A stretch of 64,000 bases of DNA from Gammaproteobacteria bacterium (GCA_021647705.1 JAKIUF010000003.1:116782-180781), one strand, 5' to 3'; positions 11,066 to 19,070 are shown, numbered from the stretch's first letter. Numbers and translations are program-made. Notes: a model not told the origin generated them from the sequence alone.

Positions 11066-11661
11066 GCTGTGTCTTCCCGGATGCCTTCGGTGGTGAGTTG
11101 TAAATGCCGATTGCCCACTCGTGTTGCCTGTTGGGCGTCATGACTTACCCATAATACGGCGGCACCGGTATCACAACGGTATTTTTCGATGAGTTTTTCC
11201 ACGGTGATGACATTGTCGGCATCAAGACTGGCGGTGGGCTCGTCCAGCAACAGTACGCGAGGCTTATTCATTAATATTCGTGCCAGCGCCAGACGCTGTT
11301 TTTCACCACTGGAGAGACGGCTCACCTGCCAACGCATTGTTTCTGTGCCAAAACCCAGTGGTTCAAACCAAGAGCATTCTTCAATGGGGAAGTGAGCGCC
11401 CACTTCATCCTGCCACCATTGGCTCTCAGCCGGTAACAGTGCGACCTGTTTACGCCACTGTGGCGCTGTGAACTGTGTGACGGGCATGTCATCGAGCAGC
11501 ACTTGCCCTTCATGAGGATCGAGATCGGCGATGGCACGTAACAACAGTGATTTACCGCTGCCGGAGTCGCCACGCAGGCTGACGCATTCGCCGGGCGCAA
11601 TAGATAGGGAATAAGGGCCGCGTTCATGAGTGCGCAAGTCAATGACATTCAGAGTGCTCAT
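11062..11661 (-). CDS. fetA: FetA-type ABC transporter ATP-binding protein
   Basis: A short 199-residue ABC ATPase, the typical size for FetA. Residues 31-38 are the Walker A GDSGSGKS; LSSGEKQR is the signature motif; VLLLDEPTA is Walker B; WVSHD holds the switch histidine. I start at 11661 because this ATG overlaps the stop of the preceding gene (ATGA) and has GGAAAG upstream. It pairs with the FetB-type permease to energise export. The order HHH protein, fetA, fetB with two four-base overlaps implies one transcript. Confidence 0.9.
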   Translation of the reverse strand: MSTLNVIDLRTHERGPYSLSIAPGECVSLRGDSGSGKSLLLRAIADLDPHEGQVLLDDMPVTQFTAPQWRKQVALLPAESQWWQDEVGAHFPIEECSWFEPLGFGTETMRWQVSRLSSGEKQRLALARILMNKPRVLLLDEPTASLDADNVITVEKLIEKYRCDTGAAVLWVSHDAQQATRVGNRHLQLTTEGIREDTA

Positions 11662-11981
11662 GTGGGGTCTTTCCAGTTCCACCATTTGAGTTTTTCCGGG
11701 TCTGGATCAGAGCAGCTGGCCCCATGGTCCGCAAACCAAACGGCACAGCGAAACACATACAATACGCAGCGATCCACCGGTTGGCCGACCTGTACACACA
11801 ATTTGGCATACAATGCCTCGGGATCACTGTCGCGTAAATCCTGTACAGCAGTAATACCCAGCCCGTACAAATCGTTGGCAATGGACGGTCCCACGCCGGG
11901 GATACGTTGCAGGTCTTTGAGGGCGGCGTTACGGTGAGTCACGGGTGTGGTTTTTATCATAAGCAGGCCATAACATAGCAC
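11658..11981 (-). CDS. Helix-hairpin-helix protein of the Cdd1 ('pathogenicity locus') family
   Basis: A 107-residue protein with an N-terminal helix-hairpin-helix (LQRIPGVGPSIANDLYGLGI) and the conserved stretch PVDRCVLYVFRCAVWFA, ending KLKWWNWKD. Those features define the small Cdd1-like family, which probably contacts nucleic acid; its biochemical role is not established. The start could be 11981 or the ATG at 11960; the first has AGGG at a better distance. It overlaps fetA by four bases, placing it at the head of the exporter operon, 21 bases from divergent hemW. Confidence 0.8.
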   Translation of the reverse strand: MLCYGLLMIKTTPVTHRNAALKDLQRIPGVGPSIANDLYGLGITAVQDLRDSDPEALYAKLCVQVGQPVDRCVLYVFRCAVWFADHGASCSDPDPEKLKWWNWKDPT

Positions 11982-12002
11982 GCCCTGACTACTGAGAATT
12001 TA

Positions 12003-13169
12003 ATGCCCGTGTTTCAATTTACTGCCCTGCCGCCTTTGTCCCTGTACATTCACCTGCCGTGGTGTGTACGCAAATGCCCGTATTGTGATTTTAATTCCCA
12101 TGCGCTGAAAGACGGAATACCCGAAAAGGCTTACATCAATGCCTTGTTGGCCGATCTCGAACAAGACCTGCCACGCATTTGGGGGCGGCGGGTAATGAGT
12201 GTGTTCATTGGCGGAGGTACGCCCAGCCTGTTTTCTCCCGAAGCGCTGGATCGATTGTTATCCGGTCTGCGAGCACGATTGAGTATTAACGCTGATGCCG
12301 AGATTACACTTGAAGCCAATCCCGGTACTGTCGAGCAGGAAAAATTTTGTGAATACCGAGCGCTGGGCATTAATCGCCTGTCCATCGGTGTGCAGAGTTT
12401 TCACGATGATGCTTTACAAGTGCTGGGTCGCATTCATGGTCGGGGTGAAGCTATTCGTGCCGCAGAGATGGCTCATGCCGCTGGCTTTGATAATTTTAAT
12501 CTCGACCTGATGTTTGCTCTGCCAAACCAGACACTGGCGCAAGCAGCCGAAGATGTGGCCACTGCCATCGACCTTGAACCTACGCATATTTCTTATTACC
12601 AGCTGACCCTTGAACCCAGTACTCAATTTCATGCACAACCACCGGTGCTGCCGAATAATGACTTGGCTTGGCAAATACAACAGGCAGGACAGCAGCAATT
12701 GGCCGAAGCCGGTTATGAACAATATGAAGTATCGGCGTATGCCAAAGAGAAGCGCCAGTGTGTACATAACCTGAATTATTGGCAGTTTGGTGATTACCTG
12801 GGATTGGGTGCGGGTGCCCACGGCAAAATTACTGATGCCGCGCAACAGAGCATTACCCGTCTTGCCAAACAGCGTCAGCCGCAAGCTTTTATGGATACGG
12901 CGGGTACCTCACAGGGCATTCAGAGTGAGCGTGTTTTAACGCGCAAGGACGTGGGCCTGGAATTTATGATGAACGCATTACGCCTGAGTGCAGGTTTTGA
13001 GTCTGCATTGTTTCCTGCGCATACCGGCCAGCAACTTGTGTTGATTGCCTCCCCTCTGCGCGCTGCTGAAGAGGCGGGTTTGCTAGAGCGAACGTTAAAG
13101 CGAATTCAGCCGACGGAAAAGGGTCATCGGTTTCTGGATGACTTATTGACGTTGTTTGTTGCTGATTAA
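12003..13169 (+). CDS. hemW: Radical SAM heme chaperone HemW
   Basis: HemW is a 4Fe-4S radical-SAM protein that binds heme and delivers it to respiratory proteins; older annotations call it oxygen-independent coproporphyrinogen oxidase. The 388-residue length fits. Cysteines 21, 25 and 28 (CVRKCPYC) bind the cluster, followed by DFNSHA, IGGGTPSLF, ITLEANPGT, SIGVQSF and DLMFALPNQT. The CxxxCPYCDF form distinguishes HemW from HemN. It is divergent from the fetAB cluster; no clear Shine-Dalgarno is visible. Confidence 0.95.
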   Translation: MPVFQFTALPPLSLYIHLPWCVRKCPYCDFNSHALKDGIPEKAYINALLADLEQDLPRIWGRRVMSVFIGGGTPSLFSPEALDRLLSGLRARLSINADAEITLEANPGTVEQEKFCEYRALGINRLSIGVQSFHDDALQVLGRIHGRGEAIRAAEMAHAAGFDNFNLDLMFALPNQTLAQAAEDVATAIDLEPTHISYYQLTLEPSTQFHAQPPVLPNNDLAWQIQQAGQQQLAEAGYEQYEVSAYAKEKRQCVHNLNYWQFGDYLGLGAGAHGKITDAAQQSITRLAKQRQPQAFMDTAGTSQGIQSERVLTRKDVGLEFMMNALRLSAGFESALFPAHTGQQLVLIASPLRAAEEAGLLERTLKRIQPTEKGHRFLDDLLTLFVAD

Positions 13170-13170
13170 G

Positions 13171-13396
13171 TGTGAATTAAGCGCTAAAAACATCTGTTTT
13201 AGAATCACCGGGTATTTAACGCAGAGGTCGCAGAGGCGCAAAGGTCGCAGAGGCGCAAAGGTCGCAGAGAAAAACACTAAAAGCTTTGCGTACTCTGCGT
13301 CTTTGCGACCTTTGCGTTTATAACACGTTACTTGTCAGTGCCACGACAACATAACTTCCAATACACTGGAACGACTGCCCAAGAACTTCCGTTTTA
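13171..13396 (+). repeat. Dispersed intergenic repeat, copy D (subfamily 1)
   Basis: It starts two bases after the hemW stop codon. It has leader TGTGAATTAAGCGCTAA, ACCGGGTATTTAACGCAGA, an expanded hairpin in which the 17-base unit GCAGAGGCGCAAAGGTC is repeated, TTATAACACGTTACTTGTCAG and CAATACACTGGAACGACTG. The transcribed hairpin may serve as a 3' end structure for hemW. It fills the spacer to the lipoprotein gene. Confidence 0.78.
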
Positions 13397-13401
13397 TTGC
13401 G

Positions 13402-13866
13402 TCAAGGTTGGGCTGGTATCACCAGCACCTCATGCTGGTCGTGAGAGGCGTTGATTCTTGCTAGTGCCTCTTCTGCCTGCGGGTGACCACGGGCAGCCGC
13501 TATGGTAATCCAGCGGATGGATTCTTTTTCGTTACGCGGCACACCGTAGCCATAGTGGTACATGTAGCCAATGGTATATTGCGCATCGATATGGCCTTCT
13601 TTCGCTAATATCAGCAAGGCATTGGCAGCTTGCGTATATTGTTGGTTGAGAAACAGTACCTTGGTCTGTTCGAATATTTTTTGTTGTATTTCCAACCTTG
13701 TTGCGGTCGATGGCCGATCATTATCAACCGGAACAGTGGTGCAGGCACTGAGTAATAACAGGAGCAGTACACTTGCGATATGTGCCGCGGGCGACGGGGA
13801 GCCGGATTGCCACGGCATAGTTTTTTGTCGTAAAAACAAACTGTTGATACATATAACAGATCTCAT
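13402..13866 (-). CDS. Sel1-repeat lipoprotein
   Basis: The protein (154 residues from the ATG at 13866; 138 from 13818) has a lipoprotein signal: a leucine run ending LLLLLLSACTT, a lipobox with the modified Cys. After it come helical residues with the Sel1/TPR pattern AQYTIGYMYHYGYGVPRNEKESIRWITIAAARGHPQAEEALARI, that is at least two Sel1 repeats. Such proteins are envelope scaffolds. Neither start has a clear ribosome site; the longer start supplies the Arg/Lys expected before the hydrophobic core. It is divergent from the tandem DsrC gene. Confidence 0.75.
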   Translation of the reverse strand: MRSVICINSLFLRQKTMPWQSGSPSPAAHIASVLLLLLLSACTTVPVDNDRPSTATRLEIQQKIFEQTKVLFLNQQYTQAANALLILAKEGHIDAQYTIGYMYHYGYGVPRNEKESIRWITIAAARGHPQAEEALARINASHDQHEVLVIPAQP

Positions 13867-13937
13867 GATTGTGAATGATACACGCTTTTACACAAAGGTC
13901 ACGGCCATGCTGTGACGATGATGTGCGTAACAAATGA

Positions 13938-13968
13938 TTGACAAATGCCGCTGCTATTTCATTAGATT
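13938..13968 (+). promoter_or_regulatory. Possible sigma70 promoter of the tandem DsrC gene
   Basis: A consensus -35 TTGACA at 13938 is followed 19 bases later by TAGATT (13963), a four-of-six match to the -10 hexamer. It lies about 60 bases upstream of the ATG at 14026. The -35 is convincing, the -10 less so. Confidence 0.4.
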
Positions 13969-14025
13969 CGAACTAAACTGGGCTGTATAGGTGGTAACAT
14001 TCTAAGTTTGGAGGGAAAATGAGCC

Positions 14026-14754
14026 ATGTTATTAACTGAAGATTCCAGTTTTGAAGTGCTTGCAGATGGCCGACTGGCAAATTTGAGTGAATGGAATAAG
14101 TCTGTGGCACAAGTGTTGGCTTCACGCGATGGCCTTACTCTGGACGATGGACATTGGCAGGTGATTGACGTCATGCGTGATTATTATCAGGCATTCAATG
14201 TTCCGCCGATCAAAAAACTGTTAATCCGTGAACTGAAAAAACGTCACCCGGCTGATGTGTTTGACGATGCCACACTTCAGCATTTGTTTCCCGGCGGTGT
14301 ACTGGTACAAGGTTCAAAAATTGCGGGTGTACCCATTCCCATGATGGATGTGGAACTGGAACGAGAAACTTATCAGGCCAAGGCCGCACCCAATGTCGCA
14401 CACTTTATGGGCTCGTTTAATTTTGATGGAGAGACCTTTGCCGTCACGCATACGGGTAACCTCGTAGAGTTGCACCGCTGGAATTCACGTCTCGCGGAAT
14501 ACATGGCAAAGCAGGAAGGCATTGAGCTTACCGAAGAACATTGGGAAGTGCTGAATTTTTTACGTGAATTCTATTTTACCTACGGCGTAAGCCCCATGGT
14601 AAAAATCCTTATGAGATACATGACAGAAGATATTGGCCCTGAACGCGCCAGCAAAGAATATCTTTACAGCCTGTTTCCCAAAGGGCCATCACGACAGGGA
14701 TCACGTATCGCCGGTTTGCCTGCACCACAGGGCTGCCTGGATCTGGATATTTAA
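14026..14754 (+). CDS. Tandem DsrC/TusE-like sulfur-relay protein (two fused domains)
   Basis: DsrC and TusE are about 110-residue proteins that carry sulfur on a cysteine in a C-terminal arm, to dissimilatory sulfite reductase or to tRNA thiolation. This 242-residue protein contains the fold twice: residues about 1-118 (LSEWNKSVAQVLASRDGLTLDDGHWQVIDVMRDYYQ...) and about 122-242 (the same pattern, HRWNSRLAEYMAKQEGIELTEEHWEVLNFLREFYF). The arm of domain 2 reads GSRIAGLPAPQGC, keeping the conserved cysteine (Cys237) but with five extra residues after it. Domain 1 ends GSKIAGVPIPMMD and has lost it. The second DsrC cysteine, ten residues upstream, is Ser in both. GGAGGGAAAA precedes the ATG. The dsrAB genes are not in view. 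Confidence 0.88.
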   Translation: MLLTEDSSFEVLADGRLANLSEWNKSVAQVLASRDGLTLDDGHWQVIDVMRDYYQAFNVPPIKKLLIRELKKRHPADVFDDATLQHLFPGGVLVQGSKIAGVPIPMMDVELERETYQAKAAPNVAHFMGSFNFDGETFAVTHTGNLVELHRWNSRLAEYMAKQEGIELTEEHWEVLNFLREFYFTYGVSPMVKILMRYMTEDIGPERASKEYLYSLFPKGPSRQGSRIAGLPAPQGCLDLDI

Positions 14755-14787
14755 CTACCTACGGTCAACAACAAAAAATAGAACAGG

Positions 14788-15102
14788 CTATTTTGCTTCA
14801 CCTTCGGCAATGGCCTTAAAAGTTTCATCTAAGCTTTCCCTGACATCATTAACCCACTCGATCACCTCCTCTGGTGCTTCTGATTGAGCGGTAATATTTT
14901 GAATCAGTAAGAAAGTAGATTTCATGCCCCTCAAATTTCTGACTGACTCCCAACTCATTGCTTCATCAATATGAAATAAAAGTTTATCTGAGCCAGGAAA
15001 ATCAAAATTTTCTACCACAGCCCTGCGCAAATTCCCCCATGAGCCTTGAAGATCAGAGAGAGCCGTTTTTGCATACCCCGTTGGTTCAATTTCAAAACTC
15101 AT
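14788..15102 (-). CDS. Hypothetical protein, 104 residues
   Basis: I do not recognise this protein. It is acidic and predicted largely helical, has no signal peptide or membrane segment, and ends ESLDETFKAIAEGEAK. The frame has normal composition and few rare features; its stop lies 34 bases from the converging tandem DsrC gene. The start ATG has no strong ribosome site. I think it is probably a real gene on length and composition, but evidence is limited. Confidence 0.5.
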   Translation of the reverse strand: MSFEIEPTGYAKTALSDLQGSWGNLRRAVVENFDFPGSDKLLFHIDEAMSWESVRNLRGMKSTFLLIQNITAQSEAPEEVIEWVNDVRESLDETFKAIAEGEAK

Positions 15103-15311
15103 AAATTTAGTTATTTCTTTGTTTACGGTATATAAACACGATAATTTGATCTAATTACCTTTTGTGATAAGTGTAAATAGGACCAAGTCTTTACTTGCAG
15201 TCTTTAATTTTTTGAATTTTGCACAACTTGCTGCGGGGCGAGGGTTAAAGCCCCCTGGCTACCCGATTATATCTGGATATTACTGACAATATACAATGAT
15301 ATATGTCGACA

Positions 15312-15809
15312 CTATTGCGGTGATATTTGCGCTGGAAAATCGTTTGTTTTCATCTCGCTAACGATGACCTTTTTACCAGCATGACTAAAGCTCAGTACGT
15401 TACCTTCTGGTACTAGGCCATCAATCGCCAGAAAGCCGAATAAAAATAACCTGTTATCTTTACAATAAAGTGGGCTGGAGGTGCCGTCATAATATATTTT
15501 TTTTGTGAGTTTTAGAGAAGAATCAAGCACAAAAATATGAGCTACACCTCGTGGTACCTGAGCACCTTTCACATGCTCTATAACATCGATCACCGGATAA
15601 TATTCATCATCGATAACAAGATTGCACAAATGAACCAAATGCACCAGCTGTCTATCTTTATGAAGCAAGTTTTGTTTATTTAAGGCATTAAAAATAAGTA
15701 TTCTATTATCCAGTTTTACGGATTCACCCGCTAGCGAACTAGCGCTATAAATAATGGGTATAATTAGGCAAAAACACGCTACTAAACAACGCTTCACTGT
15801 GGTGATCAT
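15312..15809 (-). CDS. Exported hypothetical protein, possible partner of the LysM enzyme
   Basis: A 165-residue protein with a clear signal peptide (TVKRCLVACFCLIIPIIYSASSLAG), so it should be periplasmic. The mature part is not recognised; it looks beta-rich (RLFLFGFLAIDGLVPEGNVLSF). Its start overlaps the stop of the upstream LysM/lytic-transglycosylase-like gene by four bases, so the two are translationally coupled. An exported small protein coupled to a cell-wall enzyme is the arrangement seen for immunity proteins or accessory inhibitors; that role is inference. Confidence 0.6.
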   Translation of the reverse strand: MITTVKRCLVACFCLIIPIIYSASSLAGESVKLDNRILIFNALNKQNLLHKDRQLVHLVHLCNLVIDDEYYPVIDVIEHVKGAQVPRGVAHIFVLDSSLKLTKKIYYDGTSSPLYCKDNRLFLFGFLAIDGLVPEGNVLSFSHAGKKVIVSEMKTNDFPAQISPQ

Positions 15810-16711
15810 TTTCGCCCACCCTCTTTTTTAACCTTCTTAGGGAGCACTTCATCGATAACATAAGTTAATTTTTTGCTATATTTTGGGTCTCCAACATTGT
15901 ATTTTTGGGCGATGATTGATGCAGATACGGTATGCCATCCTATTATCACTCGCTCTACCCTTGCTTTATAATACTTAAGCTTCTCTCCCGGTTTTATCAT
16001 TGCTACTTTTGTCGGGTTACTTTTTTTAAGTTCTTCAACTGTGGTGCTATTTTTCTTGGAAATTTTACTGAGGTTATCACCAGAAACAACGGTATACTCA
16101 TGTTGAGATTTATCGACGTCACTACGTAGTGACTTTAAGTCACTTAGCGATAACCGATTTAATAGATACGCAATTCCTGCTTTTATATTCACCATCGGCG
16201 TATTAATTTGGGCAAGACTTGCTTTTAGTTTTGCGTCCATAACAATACTACTAGCTTCTTCTCCTCGTTTAAGTACACCTAGCCCTGCATCTCCTGGGTT
16301 CCCAATCTGCATGGGGCGCGTTTTCCACGACGGGTTACTAGGGCCACCGCTTTCAACCCAAATAATGGCCTTTACCCACTTCCATTCTAATCGGGGCATG
16401 GGTTTCTCAACAAAACGCGAATTTTTTCCTAAGCGCAAATTAAACTCGGAAACAGCAACTTTTATGGTCGCGTCGTATTGATCCCACGTAGTATCGGTTA
16501 TACCTAGATTTACGGTATCCTGCCATTTTTCATAGGGCGTTTTTGGCTTGTCAGCGACAGTGCTGGAACCTCCGTTATCAAATGGAAGATTGATGATCTC
16601 GCCAATCTTGAGGTTTTTCAAGTTGGGATTTAAATCACGTATTTCTTTTTGCGCCTGACTGTTAGTTAGGTTGGTCTTTATTTTTGTATATTCATTCGCA
16701 AGTCCCCACAA
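15806..16711 (-). CDS. LysM - lytic-transglycosylase-like - LysM protein, 5' end disrupted
   Basis: From the TTG at 16711 this gives 301 residues. The frame is open further upstream to a stop at 16772-16774, and that part encodes VYKYKVIKGDT, the start of a LysM domain, so the real protein began earlier and its start has been lost or shifted. Layout: LysM (to about residue 45), a linker, a goose-lysozyme/SLT-like region (AIIWVESGG with the likely catalytic Glu, TRPMQIGNPGDAG, NIKAGIAYLL), then a second LysM (YTVVSGDNLSKISKK). It probably binds and cuts peptidoglycan. No signal peptide is visible. The disrupted start lies next to a repeated element at 16806. Confidence 0.65.
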   Translation of the reverse strand: MWGLANEYTKIKTNLTNSQAQKEIRDLNPNLKNLKIGEIINLPFDNGGSSTVADKPKTPYEKWQDTVNLGITDTTWDQYDATIKVAVSEFNLRLGKNSRFVEKPMPRLEWKWVKAIIWVESGGPSNPSWKTRPMQIGNPGDAGLGVLKRGEEASSIVMDAKLKASLAQINTPMVNIKAGIAYLLNRLSLSDLKSLRSDVDKSQHEYTVVSGDNLSKISKKNSTTVEELKKSNPTKVAMIKPGEKLKYYKARVERVIIGWHTVSASIIAQKYNVGDPKYSKKLTYVIDEVLPKKVKKEGGRK

Positions 16712-16805
16712 AGTATCGCCCTTTATTACTTTATATTTGTATACAGTTGACTTTCCCCATAGTGTAGCCCTCTATGTCATACCTGAGTGATGTGCTTAAT
16801 AGACC

Positions 16806-16915
16806 CCAAAATGGAGGATAACCCCGTCCTAAAATCCGGAAATTTATTTGCCGATGATCCCTGGCTCCATTAAATACTCCAATAAACCTATTAAATAATC
16901 AATGACTTATTACCG
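16806..16915 (+). repeat. Paired repeat R2, left copy
   Basis: This tract matches 25652-25759 in the same orientation. The best conserved blocks are GGATAACCCCG, GGCTCCxTTAAATACTCC and TAAACCTAT, followed by an AATCAAxxACTTAT-type block. By eye about three quarters of positions agree. It lies at the broken 5' end of the LysM gene; the right copy lies beside an integron-cassette boundary. No coding potential is seen. Confidence 0.65.
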
Positions 16916-16937
16916 GAGCTTAAGGAAGCAGGGGCAA

Positions 16938-16968
16938 GCCTTTTTATCGCTGGAGTTACTTGTTAGGC
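16938..16968 (-). other. Half of an attC-like integron recombination site
   Basis: The bases CTGGAGTTACTTGTTAGGC repeat the end of the attC site at 24749-24845 (CTGGAGCTATTTGTTAGGC), including the core GTTAGGC (16962-16968). Read on the minus strand this is the R''-L'' half expected after a cassette gene, here the sigma factor ending at 17126. The other arm is not recognisable, so the site is degenerate. Confidence 0.5.
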
Positions 16969-17007
16969 TAATCTCGCTTGTATAAAGATTGAATTATACT
17001 CGATTCA

Positions 17008-17034
17008 AAGCTTTTAGGGGTCGGAGCCCTTTTG
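17008..17034 (-). repeat. Palindromic GGGCTCxGACCCC repeat, copy 1
   Basis: On the minus strand AAAAGGGCTCCGACCCCTAAAA is a near-perfect palindrome. Two related copies lie at 19325-19349 and 20327-20350 (TTAAGGGCTCTGACCCCTTAA). Such short hairpin repeats resemble REP-type sequences moved by RAYT transposases, and a decayed RAYT lies at 23.6 kb. Confidence 0.5.
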
Positions 17035-17125
17035 GAAAAAAGAAGAGTGGTTTTCGTGGCATGACATTTCATTAAAGAGCTCTAACCCTAATACTGGGGC
17101 AACAGACTCCTTAAGATTGATAAAT

Positions 17126-18022
17126 TCAAGAAAAATCATGTGAAAACACAGATAATTTACTAGGGTTTCGTACTGCATAAATTTTAATAATACAGCCCAA
17201 GTGAGTCTCAATAGTCAGCGCCGTAGCCAATATATCATCCTCGAATACCAGGATGCCATGAGAGCCATTGAATCGTTGTGATTGTATTCGAATTATAATA
17301 CCGTGTTGTTTGTATTCAGAAAAAACAGAAACGAAAAATTTAGCAACATCTTTAGCTCCTCGAAGGATACTGGACAATGCCTCAACCTTTCCACCGCCAT
17401 CGGAATATAGCTCTACGTGCTCGGCCAACAAAGAAGTCAGATTGCTTGTATCAAGCTGCCTTGCAGCTAAAAGAAAAGCATCAAACAATGATTGATGTTT
17501 TTTAGGTGTTGTTTGGAATCTTGGACGGCTATCATGAACTCGCTTACGTGCACGTGTAGCTAACTGACGGCAGTTAGCACAGTTCTTCCCTATAATTTTT
17601 GAGATTTCATCAAAACTGAGTTCGAATATGTCGTGCAATAAAAATACTGCGCGCTCTGTTGGCGAAAGTTTCTCCAGAGCCAATAACAGCGCAATCGACA
17701 CCGTGTCATCAAACTCAATTTCGACACTTGGATCATGGAAGTTATGCGATTTTTCATCGAGATACGGCTCTGGTAACCATTCACCGACGTAAACTTCTCG
17801 CCTTTTCCTCGCAGATTTCAAGTAATTCATAGCAATCCGGCTACACACCGTGATTAACCATGCCCGTGGATTATTTAACGAATTGATATCCGCCACATGC
17901 CATTTTAGGTAAGTTTCCTGCACAACATCTTGAGCCTCAGAAAGCGTGCCTAGCATGCGATAGGCAAGGCCTTCTAGCATCATGCGGTGATGCTCAAAAA
18001 TCAGGCTATTTTCATCAGACAT
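17126..18022 (-). CDS. ECF41-type RNA polymerase sigma factor with C-terminal SnoaL-like domain
   Basis: The 298-residue protein has sigma region 2 (about 8-75, GTLSEAQDVVQETYLKW), region 4 (about 110-165, LSPTERAVFLLHDIFELSFDEISKIIG) and an extra C-terminal SnoaL/NTF2-like domain (about 175-290). The linker WLPEP (82-86) and the DGGGK motif (208-212) are signatures of group ECF41, whose C-terminal domain acts in place of an anti-sigma factor. It is read from the same transcript as the azoreductase fusion six bases upstream, behind a promoter that fits the ECF41 consensus, so it very likely activates its own operon. ECF41 partners are usually carboxymuconolactone decarboxylase-, oxidoreductase- or epimerase-type genes. 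Confidence 0.9.
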   Translation of the reverse strand: MSDENSLIFEHHRMMLEGLAYRMLGTLSEAQDVVQETYLKWHVADINSLNNPRAWLITVCSRIAMNYLKSARKRREVYVGEWLPEPYLDEKSHNFHDPSVEIEFDDTVSIALLLALEKLSPTERAVFLLHDIFELSFDEISKIIGKNCANCRQLATRARKRVHDSRPRFQTTPKKHQSLFDAFLLAARQLDTSNLTSLLAEHVELYSDGGGKVEALSSILRGAKDVAKFFVSVFSEYKQHGIIIRIQSQRFNGSHGILVFEDDILATALTIETHLGCIIKIYAVRNPSKLSVFSHDFS

Positions 18023-18028
18023 GTTGAT

Positions 18029-19039
18029 CTACTCACTTGGGTTAGACATTAGCAAAGAAATGCGCCAACCGTTGTTGGTGCGGCGGAATATATGTGTGTA
18101 TTTTTGACGCGATGAAAACACGCCGCTGCTGTAACCTTTGTTTTTCATTGTCACTTCCAGACGACCCACCTCGACTGCCAGATCACCACTACGCTGAATA
18201 CAAACGGGCATCTTACGAAAAGTGTCGAATTTGGCATTTTTAAAAAGAGCCCTTTCTATTTTCAAAAAGGCATCCTGCCCGGAGACCAAATCTTTTGCGG
18301 GAATAAGTAATTGAATATCTTCAGTGCAAAGCGATGCATATGCGGTCGCATCTCCAGAGATAATAGCTTTGGCCTGAGCGGTACGCAATTGGGTAATTTC
18401 CTGCCTATCCTTATTGGTAAACTCTCCCAACCAACTTAGTTCGTTTGATGGCTCAAACATAAGATCAATTTTTTCTTTAGCATAGGCTAAAATCTGCGTT
18501 AAGTTACTATCAGTATCCTCCACACCTTCCACCGATACTGTTTCTATATGCTTTATACCAATAAACGCCAGTATCTGCTCTAGGTAACCCTTTTGAAAAT
18601 CATCATGGTTTTCCGGTGAGCTATAGCTAGCACGGGCAGTAATTAATATTGCTCTTTTTTCTCCTAACAGGCCCTTGTAGACGTCATTTTCAATCTCAAA
18701 GGTTATCCCTGATCTCACGATGTGGTCAAAGTAGGCTTTAAGCGATGAGGGAAGACCTAGGTTGTACAGCGGGCTTCCGATTAGTAAATAATCTGCGCGT
18801 TTTATCTCATCAACCAAGGCATCCGATAATGAGTCGGCATTTAAAGATTCATCAGAGTTTTGAAATGTATCGAAAACCTCTTGGGTAAGATGCGGAACAG
18901 GGTTCTTCATTAGGCAGCGCCGGATAACGTTACCATCAGGGTTTTTTCTTAACCAAGCCTCTTCGAAATAATTTGTCAACTCTCTTGTGTGCGAATTTGT
19001 TAGTCGGATGCTGGAATCTATTCTAAGTAGTGTTTTCAT
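18029..19039 (-). CDS. FMN-dependent NADH-azoreductase / SnoaL-like fusion protein
   Basis: Residues 1 to about 198 are a flavodoxin-fold NAD(P)H:quinone reductase of the AzoR type: the N-terminal LLRIDSSIR phosphate loop, ADYLLIGSPLYNLGLPSSLKAYFDHIVRSG (flavin-binding) and the later ITARASYS. Residues about 205-336 form a second domain of the SnoaL/NTF2 fold (AIISGDATAYASLCTEDIQLLIPA ... WRISLLMSNPSE). The neighbouring sigma factor carries the same kind of domain. The ATG has GGAG eight bases upstream and follows an ECF41-type promoter. It probably reduces quinones or azo compounds under the stress sensed by the sigma factor; the domain fusion is uncommon. Confidence 0.85.
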   Translation of the reverse strand: MKTLLRIDSSIRLTNSHTRELTNYFEEAWLRKNPDGNVIRRCLMKNPVPHLTQEVFDTFQNSDESLNADSLSDALVDEIKRADYLLIGSPLYNLGLPSSLKAYFDHIVRSGITFEIENDVYKGLLGEKRAILITARASYSSPENHDDFQKGYLEQILAFIGIKHIETVSVEGVEDTDSNLTQILAYAKEKIDLMFEPSNELSWLGEFTNKDRQEITQLRTAQAKAIISGDATAYASLCTEDIQLLIPAKDLVSGQDAFLKIERALFKNAKFDTFRKMPVCIQRSGDLAVEVGRLEVTMKNKGYSSGVFSSRQKYTHIFRRTNNGWRISLLMSNPSE

Positions 19040-19070
19040 GGGTGCTCCAAATTAATAGTTACCCATATAA

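Noticed and set aside
13171..13396. CRISPR array in the hemW 3' region
   Set aside because: The 17-base GCAGAGGCGCAAAGGTC units are contiguous with no unique spacers and no cas genes; they belong to the dispersed repeat.
17014..17211. Open frame of 65 codons on the minus strand
   Set aside because: It overlaps the end of the sigma-factor gene and the palindromic repeat, has no ribosome site and no recognisable content.
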